Source: Levyella massiliensis (GTDB lineage Bacteria > Bacillota > Clostridia > Tissierellales > Peptoniphilaceae). Taken from it: a stretch of DNA of 64,000 nt. Under the pieces are notes generated by a model that worked only from the letters and a program-made list of their open reading frames with translations, ran no database searches and had not been told where the DNA came from. The DNA lies in the NCBI RefSeq assembly GCF_000308275.2, contig NZ_HG529490.1, forward strand, positions 399,695 to 463,694. Reading direction: 5' to 3'. Shown here piece by piece: positions 1 through 9,174 of the stretch; positions within the stretch are counted from its first letter, which is position 1, and every line of letters starts with the position of its first letter. The translations under genes were made by a program, and so were the position numbers.

Positions 1-178
1 GTATGCGGCCGCTCGAGGAATCGCAGGATAAATAGAGTAATTGATTCATCCCGTGCGCATAAAACGACATGGTGATTTGCGAAGGGCCGATTTGATTGAT
101 TTTTTTTATGTGACCGTTCAAGAGCTTCGCTTTGAGCTCCGCTACGACCGCATGCAGGGTAATTCCGTCAAAAGTCAT
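1..178 (-). CDS. rqcH: RqcH/NFACT family ribosome quality control protein (5' end only)
   Basis: The first 59 codons of a gene leaving the window leftwards. The start MTFDGITLHAVVAELK and the following region resemble the N-terminus of RqcH/YloA (Rqc2/NFACT family, formerly called fibronectin-binding protein), which usually begins with an FDG..LH..V.EL pattern. In this family RqcH binds 50S-peptidyl-tRNA complexes and adds C-terminal alanine tails to stalled nascent chains. The ATG is preceded on its strand by AAAGGAAG, a good ribosome binding site. It is divergent from gmk. Only the N-terminus is visible, so the identity rests on a short stretch. Confidence 0.72.
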   Translation of the reverse strand, partial: MTFDGITLHAVVAELKAKLLNGHIKKINQIGPSQITMSFYAHGMNQLLYLSCDSSSGRI

Positions 179-199
179 GGTGTCTTCCTTTCTTAGGAT

Positions 200-210
200 A
201 TTATACCATC
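200..210 (-). promoter_or_regulatory. Extended -10 promoter for rqcH
   Basis: On the minus strand TGGTATAAT (TATAAT at 205-200) lies about 22 bases upstream of the rqcH start. The TG one base upstream of the hexamer makes an extended -10 element. No good -35 hexamer is seen at 17 bp. Confidence 0.5.
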
Positions 211-260
211 CGTTTCTAATGACTCCGGAAAAGAAAATATGACATTGTTGTCTTATTTTC

Positions 261-290
261 TTGGCGATGTACACGAAAGTTCGTTACACT
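261..290 (+). promoter_or_regulatory. Possible promoter for gmk operon
   Basis: TTGGCG (261-266) and TACACT (285-290) with an 18-bp spacer match the sigma-A hexamers at 4 of 6 positions each, and lie just upstream of the gmk ribosome binding site AAAGGAGGAG. It is the best candidate in the divergent 137-bp gap, but it is weak. Confidence 0.3.
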
Positions 291-315
291 TAAGGCAAGA
301 AATAAAGGAGGAGAC

Positions 316-927
316 ATGCGACGCCAAGGACATTTGATTATCATTTCCGGTCCTTCCGGAGTGGGGAAGGGCACGGTCTGCGAAGCACTCAAAAAGATGC
401 GTCCGGATCTGAAGGTCAGTATTTCCGCAACCACGCGTAAGAAGAGGCCGATGGAAAAGGACGGGGAGAACTACTTCTTTTATACCAAAGAAGAGTTTAA
501 CGCACTGATTGATGAAGGCGCCTTGTTGGAATTTGCACAGGTGCATGGCAATTATTACGGCACACCGAAAGCCTATGTCATGGAGCAATTGGAACAAGGG
601 GAAGATGTTATTTTAGAGATTGACGTGCAAGGCGCCATGCAGGTCAAACAAAATATGCCCGGCGGTGTTTTCATTTTCCTGTTGCCGCCGCATCGCGATG
701 ATCTCGAGGCACGCATTCGTAAACGCGGCAGTGAAGATGAGGACAGCATCCATCTGCGTTTGTTTAATGCAAAGAAAGAAATATCCATGCTGCATGACTA
801 TGATTTTGCCGTGGTCAACGACGAAGTTTCACGTTGTGCCGAAATGGTATCGCACATTATCGATGCCGAGAATCATCGCATCGATGCCAAATTGATTGAA
901 AATTATTGGGAGGAATTTCATGATTAA
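316..927 (+). CDS. gmk: Guanylate kinase
   Basis: A 203-residue cytosolic enzyme that phosphorylates GMP to GDP with ATP. The P-loop GPSGVGKGT is at about residues 12-20. The GMP-binding region follows, with STATTRKKRP-like and GENYFF patterns, and later the lid arginines (RKRGSED). Length matches the family (about 205). The ATG follows AAAGGAGGAG. It heads the gmk-rpoZ-coaBC-priA-def-fmt-rsmB run, a very common arrangement in Bacillota. The yicC and remA genes that often precede gmk are absent here. The gene overlaps rpoZ by 8 bases. Confidence 0.96.
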   Translation: MRRQGHLIIISGPSGVGKGTVCEALKKMRPDLKVSISATTRKKRPMEKDGENYFFYTKEEFNALIDEGALLEFAQVHGNYYGTPKAYVMEQLEQGEDVILEIDVQGAMQVKQNMPGGVFIFLLPPHRDDLEARIRKRGSEDEDSIHLRLFNAKKEISMLHDYDFAVVNDEVSRCAEMVSHIIDAENHRIDAKLIENYWEEFHD

Positions 928-1126
928 TCCATCATTTCAAGAATTGAACGAAATCAGTCCGAGCCGCTATGACGTCTGCGTCATGGTGATGAAACGGGCA
1001 CGTCTGTTAACGGACGGATCGAAGCCGTTAGTGGACAGTAAAGGCGAAAAACCGGTTACGGTGGCGCTGGATGAAATTATGCAGCACCGTGTGACCAAGG
1101 TGGATCAGGAATCCGTGGAGGAATAA
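920..1126 (+). CDS. rpoZ: DNA-directed RNA polymerase subunit omega
   Basis: A 68-residue small subunit that helps beta' fold and assemble into RNA polymerase. It shows the omega pattern SRYDVCVMVMKRAR near residue 15 and VTVALDEI further on. I place the start at ATG 920, eight residues into the longest frame, because the ribosome binding site GGGAGGA (908-914) is correctly spaced there and the homologous N-terminus begins there. It overlaps the end of gmk by 8 bases and is followed immediately by coaBC (TAA then ATG), so the three are translated together. Confidence 0.9.
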   Translation: MINPSFQELNEISPSRYDVCVMVMKRARLLTDGSKPLVDSKGEKPVTVALDEIMQHRVTKVDQESVEE

Positions 1127-2308
1127 ATGAGTCTATCGGGGAAACGCATACTCGTCGGGGTGTCCGGAGGCATTGCGATATATAAAACACTGGAGCTTTT
1201 GTCCCTCCTCAATAAAGCAGGGGCAGAAACTCATGTAGTTATGACCGAAAGCGCGACGCGTTTTGTGACACCCCTGACCTTTCAAACGATGTCGCAACAT
1301 AAGGTGTACACGGATCTTTTTGAAGAGAGTGACGGTTTCATTCCGCACATTGATCTCACGCGTGAAGCGGATGCCTTTTTGATTGCGCCGGCAACGGCCA
1401 ATGTATTGGCAAAAATGGCGCACGGAATGGCGGATGATTTGCTTTCCGCCACTGCTTTGGCCGCACATTGTCCCGTCATAGTGGCGCCGGCTATGAATGT
1501 GGTGATGTATCAAAATCCGGCAACGCAGGAGAATTTACAAATTCTTGAGAAACGCGGGATCCATGTGCTGTATCCCAACGAGGGATGGCTCGCCTGCCAG
1601 GAAGTCGGCACCGGTCGCATGCCGGAAGCCACAGAACTTTTTGAAGCGCTGGACACTTTCTTTACCGAAAAAGATTTAGCCGGTACCAAGATTTTGGTCA
1701 CGGCCGGCCCAACCAAAGAACGATTGGATCCGGTGCGTTTTCTGACCAATGACTCTTCCGGCAAACAAGGCGTTGCCATTGCACGTCGTGCGCAGAAGCG
1801 CGGTGCGGAAGTCACCTTGGTTCATGGCGATATAAAAGTTCCGGTACCGATCCATGTGCGTGATATTCCGGTGGAATCGACAGAGGATATGTTGGAGGCC
1901 TTGAAAAAGGAATTTCCGGCAACGGACGTGCTCATTATGGCTGCTGCTCCGGCAGATTTTCGACCGGTAGAGGAACAGACGCAGAAAATCAAAGGCTTGG
2001 ATGACGGTAAAGTACGTGCTTTTTCCGTCTTGGATACGCCCGATATTTTACGGACGCTTGCCGGCATGAAAACCGATCAGGTCGTCATCGGCTTTGCGAC
2101 GGAAACAGAAAAGGTGCTGGAGCATGCCCGCGAGAAGATGGAAAAGAAGCAATTGGATTTTATCGTAGCCAATGACGTAACCAAAGAAGGCGCTGCTTTT
2201 GATTATGACACCAATATTGTGACCATTCTCGGGGAAGAAGTCGAAAAATCGCTGCCAATTCTCTCGAAAGAGGAGGTAGCGGATCAAATTCTGGATTTAC
2301 TCCGATGA
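1127..2308 (+). CDS. coaBC: Bifunctional phosphopantothenoylcysteine decarboxylase/phosphopantothenate-cysteine ligase
   Basis: A 393-residue two-domain enzyme of coenzyme A synthesis. The N-terminal half (about 1-180) is the FMN flavoprotein decarboxylase CoaC, with GVSGGIAIYK, the PATAN.LAK..HG.ADDLL segment, APAMN and the ACQEVGTGRM lid. The C-terminal half is the ligase CoaB, with VTAGPT.E.LDPVR...N.SSGKQG and a late NDV segment. Together they convert 4'-phosphopantothenate to 4'-phosphopantetheine. CoaD, the next enzyme, is encoded at 18564 in this window. The start follows rpoZ without a gap, and the end overlaps priA by 4 bases (ATGA). Confidence 0.96.
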   Translation: MSLSGKRILVGVSGGIAIYKTLELLSLLNKAGAETHVVMTESATRFVTPLTFQTMSQHKVYTDLFEESDGFIPHIDLTREADAFLIAPATANVLAKMAHGMADDLLSATALAAHCPVIVAPAMNVVMYQNPATQENLQILEKRGIHVLYPNEGWLACQEVGTGRMPEATELFEALDTFFTEKDLAGTKILVTAGPTKERLDPVRFLTNDSSGKQGVAIARRAQKRGAEVTLVHGDIKVPVPIHVRDIPVESTEDMLEALKKEFPATDVLIMAAAPADFRPVEEQTQKIKGLDDGKVRAFSVLDTPDILRTLAGMKTDQVVIGFATETEKVLEHAREKMEKKQLDFIVANDVTKEGAAFDYDTNIVTILGEEVEKSLPILSKEEVADQILDLLR

Positions 2309-4491
2309 GCTTGTACGTCGAAGTATTGCTATCGACCAATACGCGAAAAACGGATCGCCCCTTCACGTACGCTGTGCCGCGTGCACTGGAGGAAGGAGCC
2401 GTACGCGGTGCCCTTTGTTCCGTCCCTTTTGGCAAGGGCAATCGTCCTCGACATGCGATGGTGCTTCGGGTGTTGGAGCAGGAAAAACCGGATTTTCCGA
2501 CAAAAGAGATTTTGTCGTGGATTGCTGCGCCTTCCCCGGTATCGGCAGAATCCTTGGCATTAGCCGAATACATGGTGGACCATGATCTTTCCGATTATAC
2601 GGCAGCCATTCAAACGGTTTTACCTCCGGGAAAACCGGGTGCCTATCGCCCGAAGATGGAAACATTCTATGTACTGACGGAAGAGGGCAAAGAGGTAAAA
2701 CCTCGCTCCGGCGCTTTGCGTCAAAAAAAGGTTCTGCAAGCTCTCCGAGAAGGGGAACGGTCCGGAAAAGCCCTGCAGCAGGAGACCGGTGCTGACCGTG
2801 CGACTCTGTCCCGCTTGGTTGAACTGGGCTGGATAGACGAACGCGAAAAACGCATCGCGCGGCGCGATGTACCGCTCTCTGCGGAATATGCTTCCCAGAC
2901 GCTGACAAAGGCGCAACAGGAAGTCTTTGATCGCATTACAGCCGAAACGGGCGCCTATGTACTCTGCGGCGTCACCGGATCCGGCAAGACCGAAATTTAT
3001 TTGCAATTGGTGGAGCGCGCATTGCGTGAACAGAAGCAGGCGATTGTGCTCGTGCCTGAAATTTCCTTGACCCCGCAGACCATTGCTCGCTTTGAAGGCA
3101 GATTCGGTCGTCAGGTGGCCATTTTGCATTCCCGTCTGTCGCAGGCGGAGCGTTATGAAGAGTGGGAGAAAATCGTCCGTGGCGACGTTTCCATCGCCAT
3201 CGGAGCGCGTAGCGCCATCTTTGCCCCCTTTCCGCATCTGGGCATGATCATCATTGATGAAGAGCATGAATCGAGCTACGTGAGCGAAAAGAATCCGAAG
3301 TATCATACGGATCGCATTGCTGCATTTCGTGCGCACTATCATCATTGCTCCCTGGTATTAGGCTCAGCGACGCCCTCTATGGAAACACTATATCGCGCCG
3401 AAAAGGGAGAATTGACTCGGCTGGATTTACGGCAACGCATCCATAATTTGCCCATGCCGAGAGCCCATATTATAGATATGCGCGAGGAATTAAAACATAA
3501 CAATCGTTCCATGTTTTCACGCGCGCTTTATGAAGCCGTGCACGCGGCGTTGCAACGTAAAGAACAGATCATTTTATTTCTGAATAAACGCGGGCATACG
3601 TCTTTTGTATTCTGCCGTGCTTGCGGGTATGTGTATCGCTGTGATGCCTGCGATGTGGCCATGACCTATCACAAACATCGCGACAAACTCATTTGCCATT
3701 ATTGCGGCAGAGAAAAAGCATATGCCAGACAATGTCCGCAGTGCGGAAGTAAAGCCATTCGGGAATTCGGCGCGGGAACCGAACAATTGGAAGAAGAAGT
3801 GCGTCGTCTGTTTCCACAGGCCCGTGTGCGTCGGGCCGATGCCGATACGATGCAGCGAAAAGGGGCTTATGAAGCGGTCTATCAGGGGATGCTGGAAGGA
3901 AACATTGATATTCTGGTCGGTACGCAAATGATCGCCAAGGGCTTTGATTTTCCGCGTGTGACCGTGGTGGGCATTTTAAGTGCGGATGTGAATCTCAACT
4001 TGCCGGATCTGCGTGCCGCCGAGCGTACATTTCAGCTGATCACCCAAGTGGCGGGTCGTGCCGGTCGTGCGGATCGTCCGGGCGAGGTGTTTATCCAAAC
4101 CTATACGCCGGAACATTATGCCCTGCAGGCTGCGGCAACCTATGACGTAGACGCCTTCTATCAGAAAGAGATATCGTTTCGGCAAAGCAACGGCTACCCG
4201 CCGGCTTGCCACGCTTTACACATTCAGCTGAGCAGCGTATATCGGGATGAGGCGTTAAAAAAAGGACATGCCATCCGTCGGTATTTGGATATGCACTTTT
4301 CAGATGTGGCTTGCGATGGGCCGACTCCAAGCGTTATTGAACGCATGAATCGACGTTATCGCTTTTCCTTGCAACTGTGGCATGCCTCTCGCGCACGCTT
4401 GGAGGCGGTAGGGCATGCGATTCTTTCTTCTTTCCCGACGGAAGAGAGACTATGGATTACTGTGACGTTGGATCCGTTAACGACGTATTGA
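2305..4491 (+). CDS. priA: Primosomal replication restart helicase PriA
   Basis: A 728-residue superfamily 2 helicase that recognises stalled forks and reloads the replisome. The N-terminal DNA-binding part (about 1-200) is followed by Walker A GVTGSGKTE near residue 224, the DEEH box near 317 and helicase motifs to about 600. An insertion at about 436-482 holds paired CxxC motifs (CRACG, CDACD, CHYCG, CPQCG) that bind two zinc ions. Length agrees with PriA (730-800). It is translationally coupled to coaBC by ATGA. A 58-bp gap follows before def. Confidence 0.96.
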   Translation: MSLYVEVLLSTNTRKTDRPFTYAVPRALEEGAVRGALCSVPFGKGNRPRHAMVLRVLEQEKPDFPTKEILSWIAAPSPVSAESLALAEYMVDHDLSDYTAAIQTVLPPGKPGAYRPKMETFYVLTEEGKEVKPRSGALRQKKVLQALREGERSGKALQQETGADRATLSRLVELGWIDEREKRIARRDVPLSAEYASQTLTKAQQEVFDRITAETGAYVLCGVTGSGKTEIYLQLVERALREQKQAIVLVPEISLTPQTIARFEGRFGRQVAILHSRLSQAERYEEWEKIVRGDVSIAIGARSAIFAPFPHLGMIIIDEEHESSYVSEKNPKYHTDRIAAFRAHYHHCSLVLGSATPSMETLYRAEKGELTRLDLRQRIHNLPMPRAHIIDMREELKHNNRSMFSRALYEAVHAALQRKEQIILFLNKRGHTSFVFCRACGYVYRCDACDVAMTYHKHRDKLICHYCGREKAYARQCPQCGSKAIREFGAGTEQLEEEVRRLFPQARVRRADADTMQRKGAYEAVYQGMLEGNIDILVGTQMIAKGFDFPRVTVVGILSADVNLNLPDLRAAERTFQLITQVAGRAGRADRPGEVFIQTYTPEHYALQAAATYDVDAFYQKEISFRQSNGYPPACHALHIQLSSVYRDEALKKGHAIRRYLDMHFSDVACDGPTPSVIERMNRRYRFSLQLWHASRARLEAVGHAILSSFPTEERLWITVTLDPLTTY

Positions 4492-4549
4492 TTCGACCGA
4501 TACCGGAGTTCGCCCTTGTGACGACTCGTAAAAGATAGAAAGGAACACT

Positions 4550-5110
4550 ATGGCTTTATTAACATTACGATTGGAAGGCGACCCCATCCTGCGTAAAAAG
4601 GCAAAACCCGTGCGGGAAGTGACGCCGCATGTAAAGGCACTGTTGGATGCGATGCTAGAAACCATGTATGCCGATCAGGGCGTCGGTTTGGCGGCTCCGC
4701 AAGTAGGACGTTTACGTCGCCTGATTACCGTGGATGTCGGAGAAGGACCGTATAAAATGGTAAATCCGGAAATCCTGGAGCGCTCCGAAGAACAACAATT
4801 GGATATTGAGGGGTGTCTCTCCGTGCCACATTTTAATGGGACGGTGTATCGTCCCAAGCGCGTTACGGTACGCTATACAGATGAAAACGGAGAAGAGCAG
4901 ACGGTGGAAGCCGAAGACCTCTTTGCCCGTTGCCTCTGCCATGAGATCGATCATTTGAACGGCATTCTGTTCCGCGACCTGGTAGACGAGGTCATCGATA
5001 TGGAGAACCCGAGCGACGAGCAGATTGCCTATATGCAGGAGCATCATTTGCTACCGGAAAAGAGCGATGTAGAAGAAACACCGTCGGCAGCTGAAGACGA
5101 GGAGGCGTAA
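4550..5110 (+). CDS. def: Peptide deformylase
   Basis: A 186-residue metalloenzyme that removes the formyl group from nascent peptides. All three motifs are present: GVGLAAPQVG (about 43-52), EGCLSVP (about 86-92) and HEIDHLNG (about 130-137), where the Cys and two His bind the metal and Glu is catalytic. Typical enzymes end near residue 165. Here about 20 residues of acidic tail (SDVEETPSAAEDEEA) follow, resembling tails on several ribosomal proteins in this window. It overlaps fmt by one base (TAATG), so the deformylase and formyltransferase are made together. Confidence 0.96.
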   Translation: MALLTLRLEGDPILRKKAKPVREVTPHVKALLDAMLETMYADQGVGLAAPQVGRLRRLITVDVGEGPYKMVNPEILERSEEQQLDIEGCLSVPHFNGTVYRPKRVTVRYTDENGEEQTVEAEDLFARCLCHEIDHLNGILFRDLVDEVIDMENPSDEQIAYMQEHHLLPEKSDVEETPSAAEDEEA

Positions 5111-6060
5111 TGCGTATTGCATTTTTCGGCACGCCTGATTTCGCGTTACCGGCGCTACAAGCGTTACAAGAAGCGGAAGATATGGAGGTCGTGCTGGTCG
5201 TTTCTCAACCGGATCGCAAGCGATCTCGCGGTAAGTGCACACCGACTCCGGTAAAGGCTGCCGCTTTACAGTGGGAACTGCCGGTGTTAACGCCCGAATC
5301 CGTGAACAGCCCATCGGTCCGGGAGGAATTGGAAAAAGCTGATCCCGCGTTTCTCGTGGTCATCGCTTACGGACAGAAAATCGGTTCAGCCCTTTTGGAC
5401 GCCTATGCCGGTCGCATTGTGAATATTCACGGTTCACTCTTGCCTCACTATCGCGGTGCGGCGCCCATACAGCGTGCGCTCTTGAACGGTGAAGAAACCA
5501 TGGGCGTGAGCGCGATGTTGATTAATGAAACGATGGACGGTGGCGATGTGCTTGCCACTGCTTCTTTAACGACGGGAGACAGTGATCTGACAGAGATTAC
5601 TGAACGCTTAAGTCGTCTTGGCGCATCGTTACTGTTGGACACGCTGCGTCACTATAAAGAGCGCTTTGATGCGCGCATACCTCAAGATGACAGTCATGCA
5701 ACCTATGCAGAAAAGATCAAAAAAACGGATGGTCAATTGGACTTTTCACAAAGTGCAAAGGCCTTGTTGTGGCGCATCCGTACGGTAAAGGACTGGCCGG
5801 GGGCCAAGCTTTTGCTGGATGGAGAAACGTATAAAATTCATAAAGCCCATGCCGCGCAGGCCGATAAGAAAGGGCGAATCGGCGAAATTATGCAGGCGGA
5901 TAAAAATGGTATTGCGATACAAACGGGAGATGGCCTGCTGGTGGTGGATGAAATTCAAGCACCGAATAAAAAAGCGATGGCAACGGAAGCCTTTTTAAAT
6001 GGTCATACCATTCCTGTCGGTACTTGTATTACGCCCTGGGACACGGAAGCGAGGAAATGA
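5110..6060 (+). CDS. fmt: Methionyl-tRNA formyltransferase
   Basis: A 316-residue enzyme that formylates initiator Met-tRNA using 10-formyltetrahydrofolate. It begins MRIAFFGTPDFALPAL and carries the catalytic segment HGSLLPHYRGAAPIQ near residue 107, then a C-terminal OB-like tRNA-binding domain. Length is typical. The substrate links this gene to the folate cluster at 48.8-53 kb. It starts within the def stop codon and overlaps rsmB by the ATGA at 6057, within a coupled run. Confidence 0.96.
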   Translation: MRIAFFGTPDFALPALQALQEAEDMEVVLVVSQPDRKRSRGKCTPTPVKAAALQWELPVLTPESVNSPSVREELEKADPAFLVVIAYGQKIGSALLDAYAGRIVNIHGSLLPHYRGAAPIQRALLNGEETMGVSAMLINETMDGGDVLATASLTTGDSDLTEITERLSRLGASLLLDTLRHYKERFDARIPQDDSHATYAEKIKKTDGQLDFSQSAKALLWRIRTVKDWPGAKLLLDGETYKIHKAHAAQADKKGRIGEIMQADKNGIAIQTGDGLLVVDEIQAPNKKAMATEAFLNGHTIPVGTCITPWDTEARK

Positions 6061-7349
6061 TGCCGGCAAAACATTCGGCGCGCGGCATTGCTTTAGCTGC
6101 TCTATGCCGCAGTGAAAAAGAAGGGGAATCGATGGAGCGGTGTCTCAATCGCTCCGATAGCTTGCTTTCGGATCCGCGTGATAGGGCATTCTCGCGACAG
6201 CTGGTTTATGGCGTTCTCGAGAATCGCCGCCTGTTGGATACGTTATTAGATGACGCTTCGAAATTCCCTATGAAAAAGCAGAAGCTGCGCGTGCGCAATT
6301 TGTTGCGCATGGGAGCGTATGAACTCTTTTTCCTGCATACGCCCTCTCATGCAGCGATCAATGAAACGGTAACATTGGCGCATGCCGCGGCAAAGGCTCA
6401 GAAAAACTTTATCAATGCGGTATTGCGTGCTCTGTGGCGTAAGGAGGAGGCAATACAGTTGCTTTTGAGCGACACGTCTTCGTTACCGCCGGCGGTACGC
6501 TATTCGCTTCCCGATTGGATGGCGGATTATTTGGCGACGTGTTTTGCACCGGCATCTTGGGAATCCGTTTTGCGTCTGCAAAACCAGCCGGCACCCATCA
6601 GTCTCTTTGTCGCCCCTTCCTGCGATAGGGATGCGGTCGAAGAGGAGCTTGCTACGATTCTGCCCCATGTGAGAAAGGGCACTCTTTCGGAGCATTGTCT
6701 TTTATGCGATGGCGGCGCTATTACCGAAACCGATGCGTTTCAAAGCGGTCGCATCTCCATTCAATCCCAGCCCGGCGTGCGGGTGGCGGAGATTGCCGTT
6801 GAAGGCATGGAGAAACCTCGGATTTTGGATCTTTGTGCCGCTCCGGGAGGAAAATCAGTCGCTATGAAATTATTGGCACCGGGAAGTTCCGTGGTATCGA
6901 ATGATGCTGTGCCCGAAAAAATGCGTTATTTACGGGAGAATGCTGCACGCATGCAAACTCATTTGGAACTGGTGACCGGGGATGCCCGTCAAGAACGTCA
7001 GGAGTGGCGGGGTGCTTTTGATGTGGTGCTGGTGGATGCGCCCTGTTCCGGCTTAGGCCTTTTAGGACGCAAACCGGATATACGCTGGAACCGTCAGCCG
7101 GCCGATTTGCCGGCGTTACAGACGTTACAAAAAGAAATTTTGCATACGGCCGCGCATTATGTCAAACCGGGCGGCCGTCTGGTTTACAGCACCTGCACCT
7201 ATGGGACAATGGAAAACGAAGACGTCATTGCTTCTCTTTCCGATGCTTGGTCTGCGGAAGCGATTGGCGATAAGGATGTTTGCCGTTATTCCCCATTGGA
7301 TGAGCAAGCAGACGGCTTTTTTATGGCGCGATTTCGGCGTCAGAGGTAA
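6057..7349 (+). CDS. rsmB: 16S rRNA (cytosine-967-C5)-methyltransferase RsmB
   Basis: A 430-residue SAM-dependent methyltransferase. The N-terminal about 130 residues form a NusB-like RNA-binding helical domain (ALAALCRSEKEG, then DRAFSRQLVYG). The Rossmann domain has the SAM motif LDLCAAPGGKS near residue 254, DAPCSGLG near 326 and STCTYG near 377, the two Cys motifs typical of RNA m5C methyltransferases. I chose the ATG overlapping the fmt stop. An upstream in-frame TTG is unlikely, and a second ATG directly follows, so the start may be one codon later. Confidence 0.94.
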   Translation: MMPAKHSARGIALAALCRSEKEGESMERCLNRSDSLLSDPRDRAFSRQLVYGVLENRRLLDTLLDDASKFPMKKQKLRVRNLLRMGAYELFFLHTPSHAAINETVTLAHAAAKAQKNFINAVLRALWRKEEAIQLLLSDTSSLPPAVRYSLPDWMADYLATCFAPASWESVLRLQNQPAPISLFVAPSCDRDAVEEELATILPHVRKGTLSEHCLLCDGGAITETDAFQSGRISIQSQPGVRVAEIAVEGMEKPRILDLCAAPGGKSVAMKLLAPGSSVVSNDAVPEKMRYLRENAARMQTHLELVTGDARQERQEWRGAFDVVLVDAPCSGLGLLGRKPDIRWNRQPADLPALQTLQKEILHTAAHYVKPGGRLVYSTCTYGTMENEDVIASLSDAWSAEAIGDKDVCRYSPLDEQADGFFMARFRRQR

Positions 7350-7363
7350 GCCGGTCGGGAGAA

Positions 7364-7372
7364 TGGTATAAT
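7364..7372 (+). promoter_or_regulatory. Extended -10 promoter upstream of rlmN
   Basis: TGGTATAAT lies in the short rsmB-rlmN gap with TATAAT at 7367-7372. The extended TG motif is present but no clear -35. It could add transcription of rlmN-stp-prkC-rsgA-rpe-thiN. Confidence 0.4.
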
Positions 7373-7393
7373 GACGAAGAAAGGAAGGACGCT

Positions 7394-8428
7394 ATGCAAC
7401 GAGCGCTCAATGCTTACTTGCCGGAAGAGATCTGTGCATGGGCAAAAGAGCAGGGCTTGCCGGCTTTTCGCGGCAAACAGCTTTTTCACTATTTTCATGT
7501 TGAGCGCGGACTTTCTGTAGAGAAAGCCAACGTTTTGCCCAAGGCCGTGCGCGCGTTGACAGCCGCCTATCCGATTCGAACCGCAGAGGCCGTCAAGGTC
7601 CTGCGTTCACGCGACGGCAGCGCTAAATATCTGTTGCGCTTAGAAGATGGTTCCATCATTGAAACGGTCTTCATGCCCTATGCGGATCGCAATACCCTTT
7701 GCGTTTCTTCGCAAGTCGGTTGTCGCATGGGCTGTACATTTTGTGCCTCGACAAAGGCGCCGTTCGGACGTAGCTTGCAAGCCGAAGAAATTTTGGCACA
7801 GGTGTATCGCGTGGAAGAGTGGGAAAAAGCCAATATCAGCCGTATCGTACTCATGGGCATCGGAGAGCCGATGGATAATTATGAAGAGGTGATGCGCTTT
7901 ATTCGACTGATTACCGCTCCGGAAGGAAAGAATCTTAGCCAGCGGCATATTACGCTGTCTACATCCGGGATTGTTCCGGGGATTCGACGACTCATGGGGG
8001 AGGATTTGGCGATCAATTTAGCCATTTCGCTTCATGCCACATCAGATGAACGGCGGCAACGTACGATGCCGGTGGCCAAGCGGTGGTCCATTGACCAGAT
8101 TCTCGAAGCATGTCGGGACTATTTTTCTTATACCGGCAGGCGCGTAAGTTTTGAATATGCCTTAATTCAGGGAGAAAATGATCGTAAAGAGGATTTGCTT
8201 TGGCTTTGCGAGCATTTAGCGGGACCGGGATTTCATATCAATCTCATCCCACTAAATGAGATTGATGAATATGACGGTAAAGCTGCCGAAACCACTGCCA
8301 TTCGCCATTTTGCTAAGGCGCTCGAGGATGGTGGCGTGCATGTGAGTGTACGACAAAAACGCGGTGCCGATATTGATGCGGCATGCGGGCAGTTGCGCAT
8401 AATGTATGAAGGAAGGGGAAGGGGTTAA
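7394..8428 (+). CDS. rlmN: Dual-specificity 23S rRNA A2503/tRNA A37 C2-methyltransferase RlmN
   Basis: A 344-residue radical SAM enzyme with the cluster motif CRMGCTFCAS near residue 112, which binds the [4Fe-4S] cluster. Conserved GIGEPMDNY, SLHA and the C-terminal ADIDAACGQL segment, whose Cys takes part in methyl transfer, are also present. Length is typical of RlmN (340-390). In the family it methylates A2503 in the peptidyl-transferase centre and A37 of some tRNAs. It overlaps stp by one base. In many Bacillota this gene precedes the phosphatase-kinase pair, as here. Confidence 0.95.
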   Translation: MQRALNAYLPEEICAWAKEQGLPAFRGKQLFHYFHVERGLSVEKANVLPKAVRALTAAYPIRTAEAVKVLRSRDGSAKYLLRLEDGSIIETVFMPYADRNTLCVSSQVGCRMGCTFCASTKAPFGRSLQAEEILAQVYRVEEWEKANISRIVLMGIGEPMDNYEEVMRFIRLITAPEGKNLSQRHITLSTSGIVPGIRRLMGEDLAINLAISLHATSDERRQRTMPVAKRWSIDQILEACRDYFSYTGRRVSFEYALIQGENDRKEDLLWLCEHLAGPGFHINLIPLNEIDEYDGKAAETTAIRHFAKALEDGGVHVSVRQKRGADIDAACGQLRIMYEGRGRG

Positions 8429-9174
8429 TGCATACCTATTCCATAACAGATGTCGGGCGTTTGCGCGCTATGAACCAGGATAGATTTTCCAATTATTTTC
8501 ATCCGCGTTTTTCGCTGTTGTTGCTGGCGGACGGCATGGGCGGCCATAATGCAGGTGAAGTAGCGGCGTCCATGGCCATTGAGAATACACAAGATTATCT
8601 CATGGCCTATAAAGAGCGTGAGGATTATGCTCGTCTTCTGACGGAAGCTGTACAGGCAGCCAATACTGCTATTTATGAGGAAGGCAAAAACGTGGCGGAA
8701 TATCGTCGTATGGGTACGACGATCTGCTGTGCTGTCGTCACCGGTGATAAGCTTACGATTGCGCATGTAGGGGACAGCCGCATTTATCTCTTCCGCGATC
8801 GAACGCTGCATCAATTGACACAGGATCATTCTTTGGTGGCGGATCTGGTTCGACAGGGCCTGTTGACCCCGGAAGAGGCATTGGTTCACCCGGATCGCAA
8901 TACGTTAACGCGTGCCGTGGGAACCGATCCGGCAATTGACGTGGATACGCGAGAGATTGCGCTGGCAGAGGGGGATCGCATCATGCTCTGCAGTGACGGA
9001 TTAACCAAAATGGTGGAGGACGCCGCGATCGCATCGATTCTCGGCGAACAAAGCAATGTGCGTATGGCCTGTGAAACCTTAGTGGAACAGGCGAAAAACA
9101 ATGGCGGTGCGGATAATATTACGATTACCTTGTACGACATAGGAGATGACCATGAATCCGATTGTGCTGAATAA
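8428..9174 (+). CDS. stp: PP2C-family Ser/Thr protein phosphatase (Stp/PrpC)
   Basis: A 248-residue metal-dependent phosphatase that reverses the action of the adjacent PASTA kinase. The PP2C motifs are in order: the early TDVG..R..NQD segment, ADGMGGHNAGEVAA near residue 32, HVGDSRIY near 111, LCSDGLT near 187 and GGADNIT near 228. The aspartates bind two Mg/Mn ions. No membrane segment is seen, so it is cytosolic. It starts on the rlmN stop codon, and its last 23 bases overlap prkC, the usual phosphatase-kinase coupling. Confidence 0.95.
   Translation: MHTYSITDVGRLRAMNQDRFSNYFHPRFSLLLLADGMGGHNAGEVAASMAIENTQDYLMAYKEREDYARLLTEAVQAANTAIYEEGKNVAEYRRMGTTICCAVVTGDKLTIAHVGDSRIYLFRDRTLHQLTQDHSLVADLVRQGLLTPEEALVHPDRNTLTRAVGTDPAIDVDTREIALAEGDRIMLCSDGLTKMVEDAAIASILGEQSNVRMACETLVEQAKNNGGADNITITLYDIGDDHESDCAE

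Noticed and set aside
2620-3345. Long minus-strand open frame (241 codons) inside priA
   Set aside because: It lies entirely antisense to a clearly conserved gene, has no ribosome binding site and no recognisable family. It is a shadow frame.
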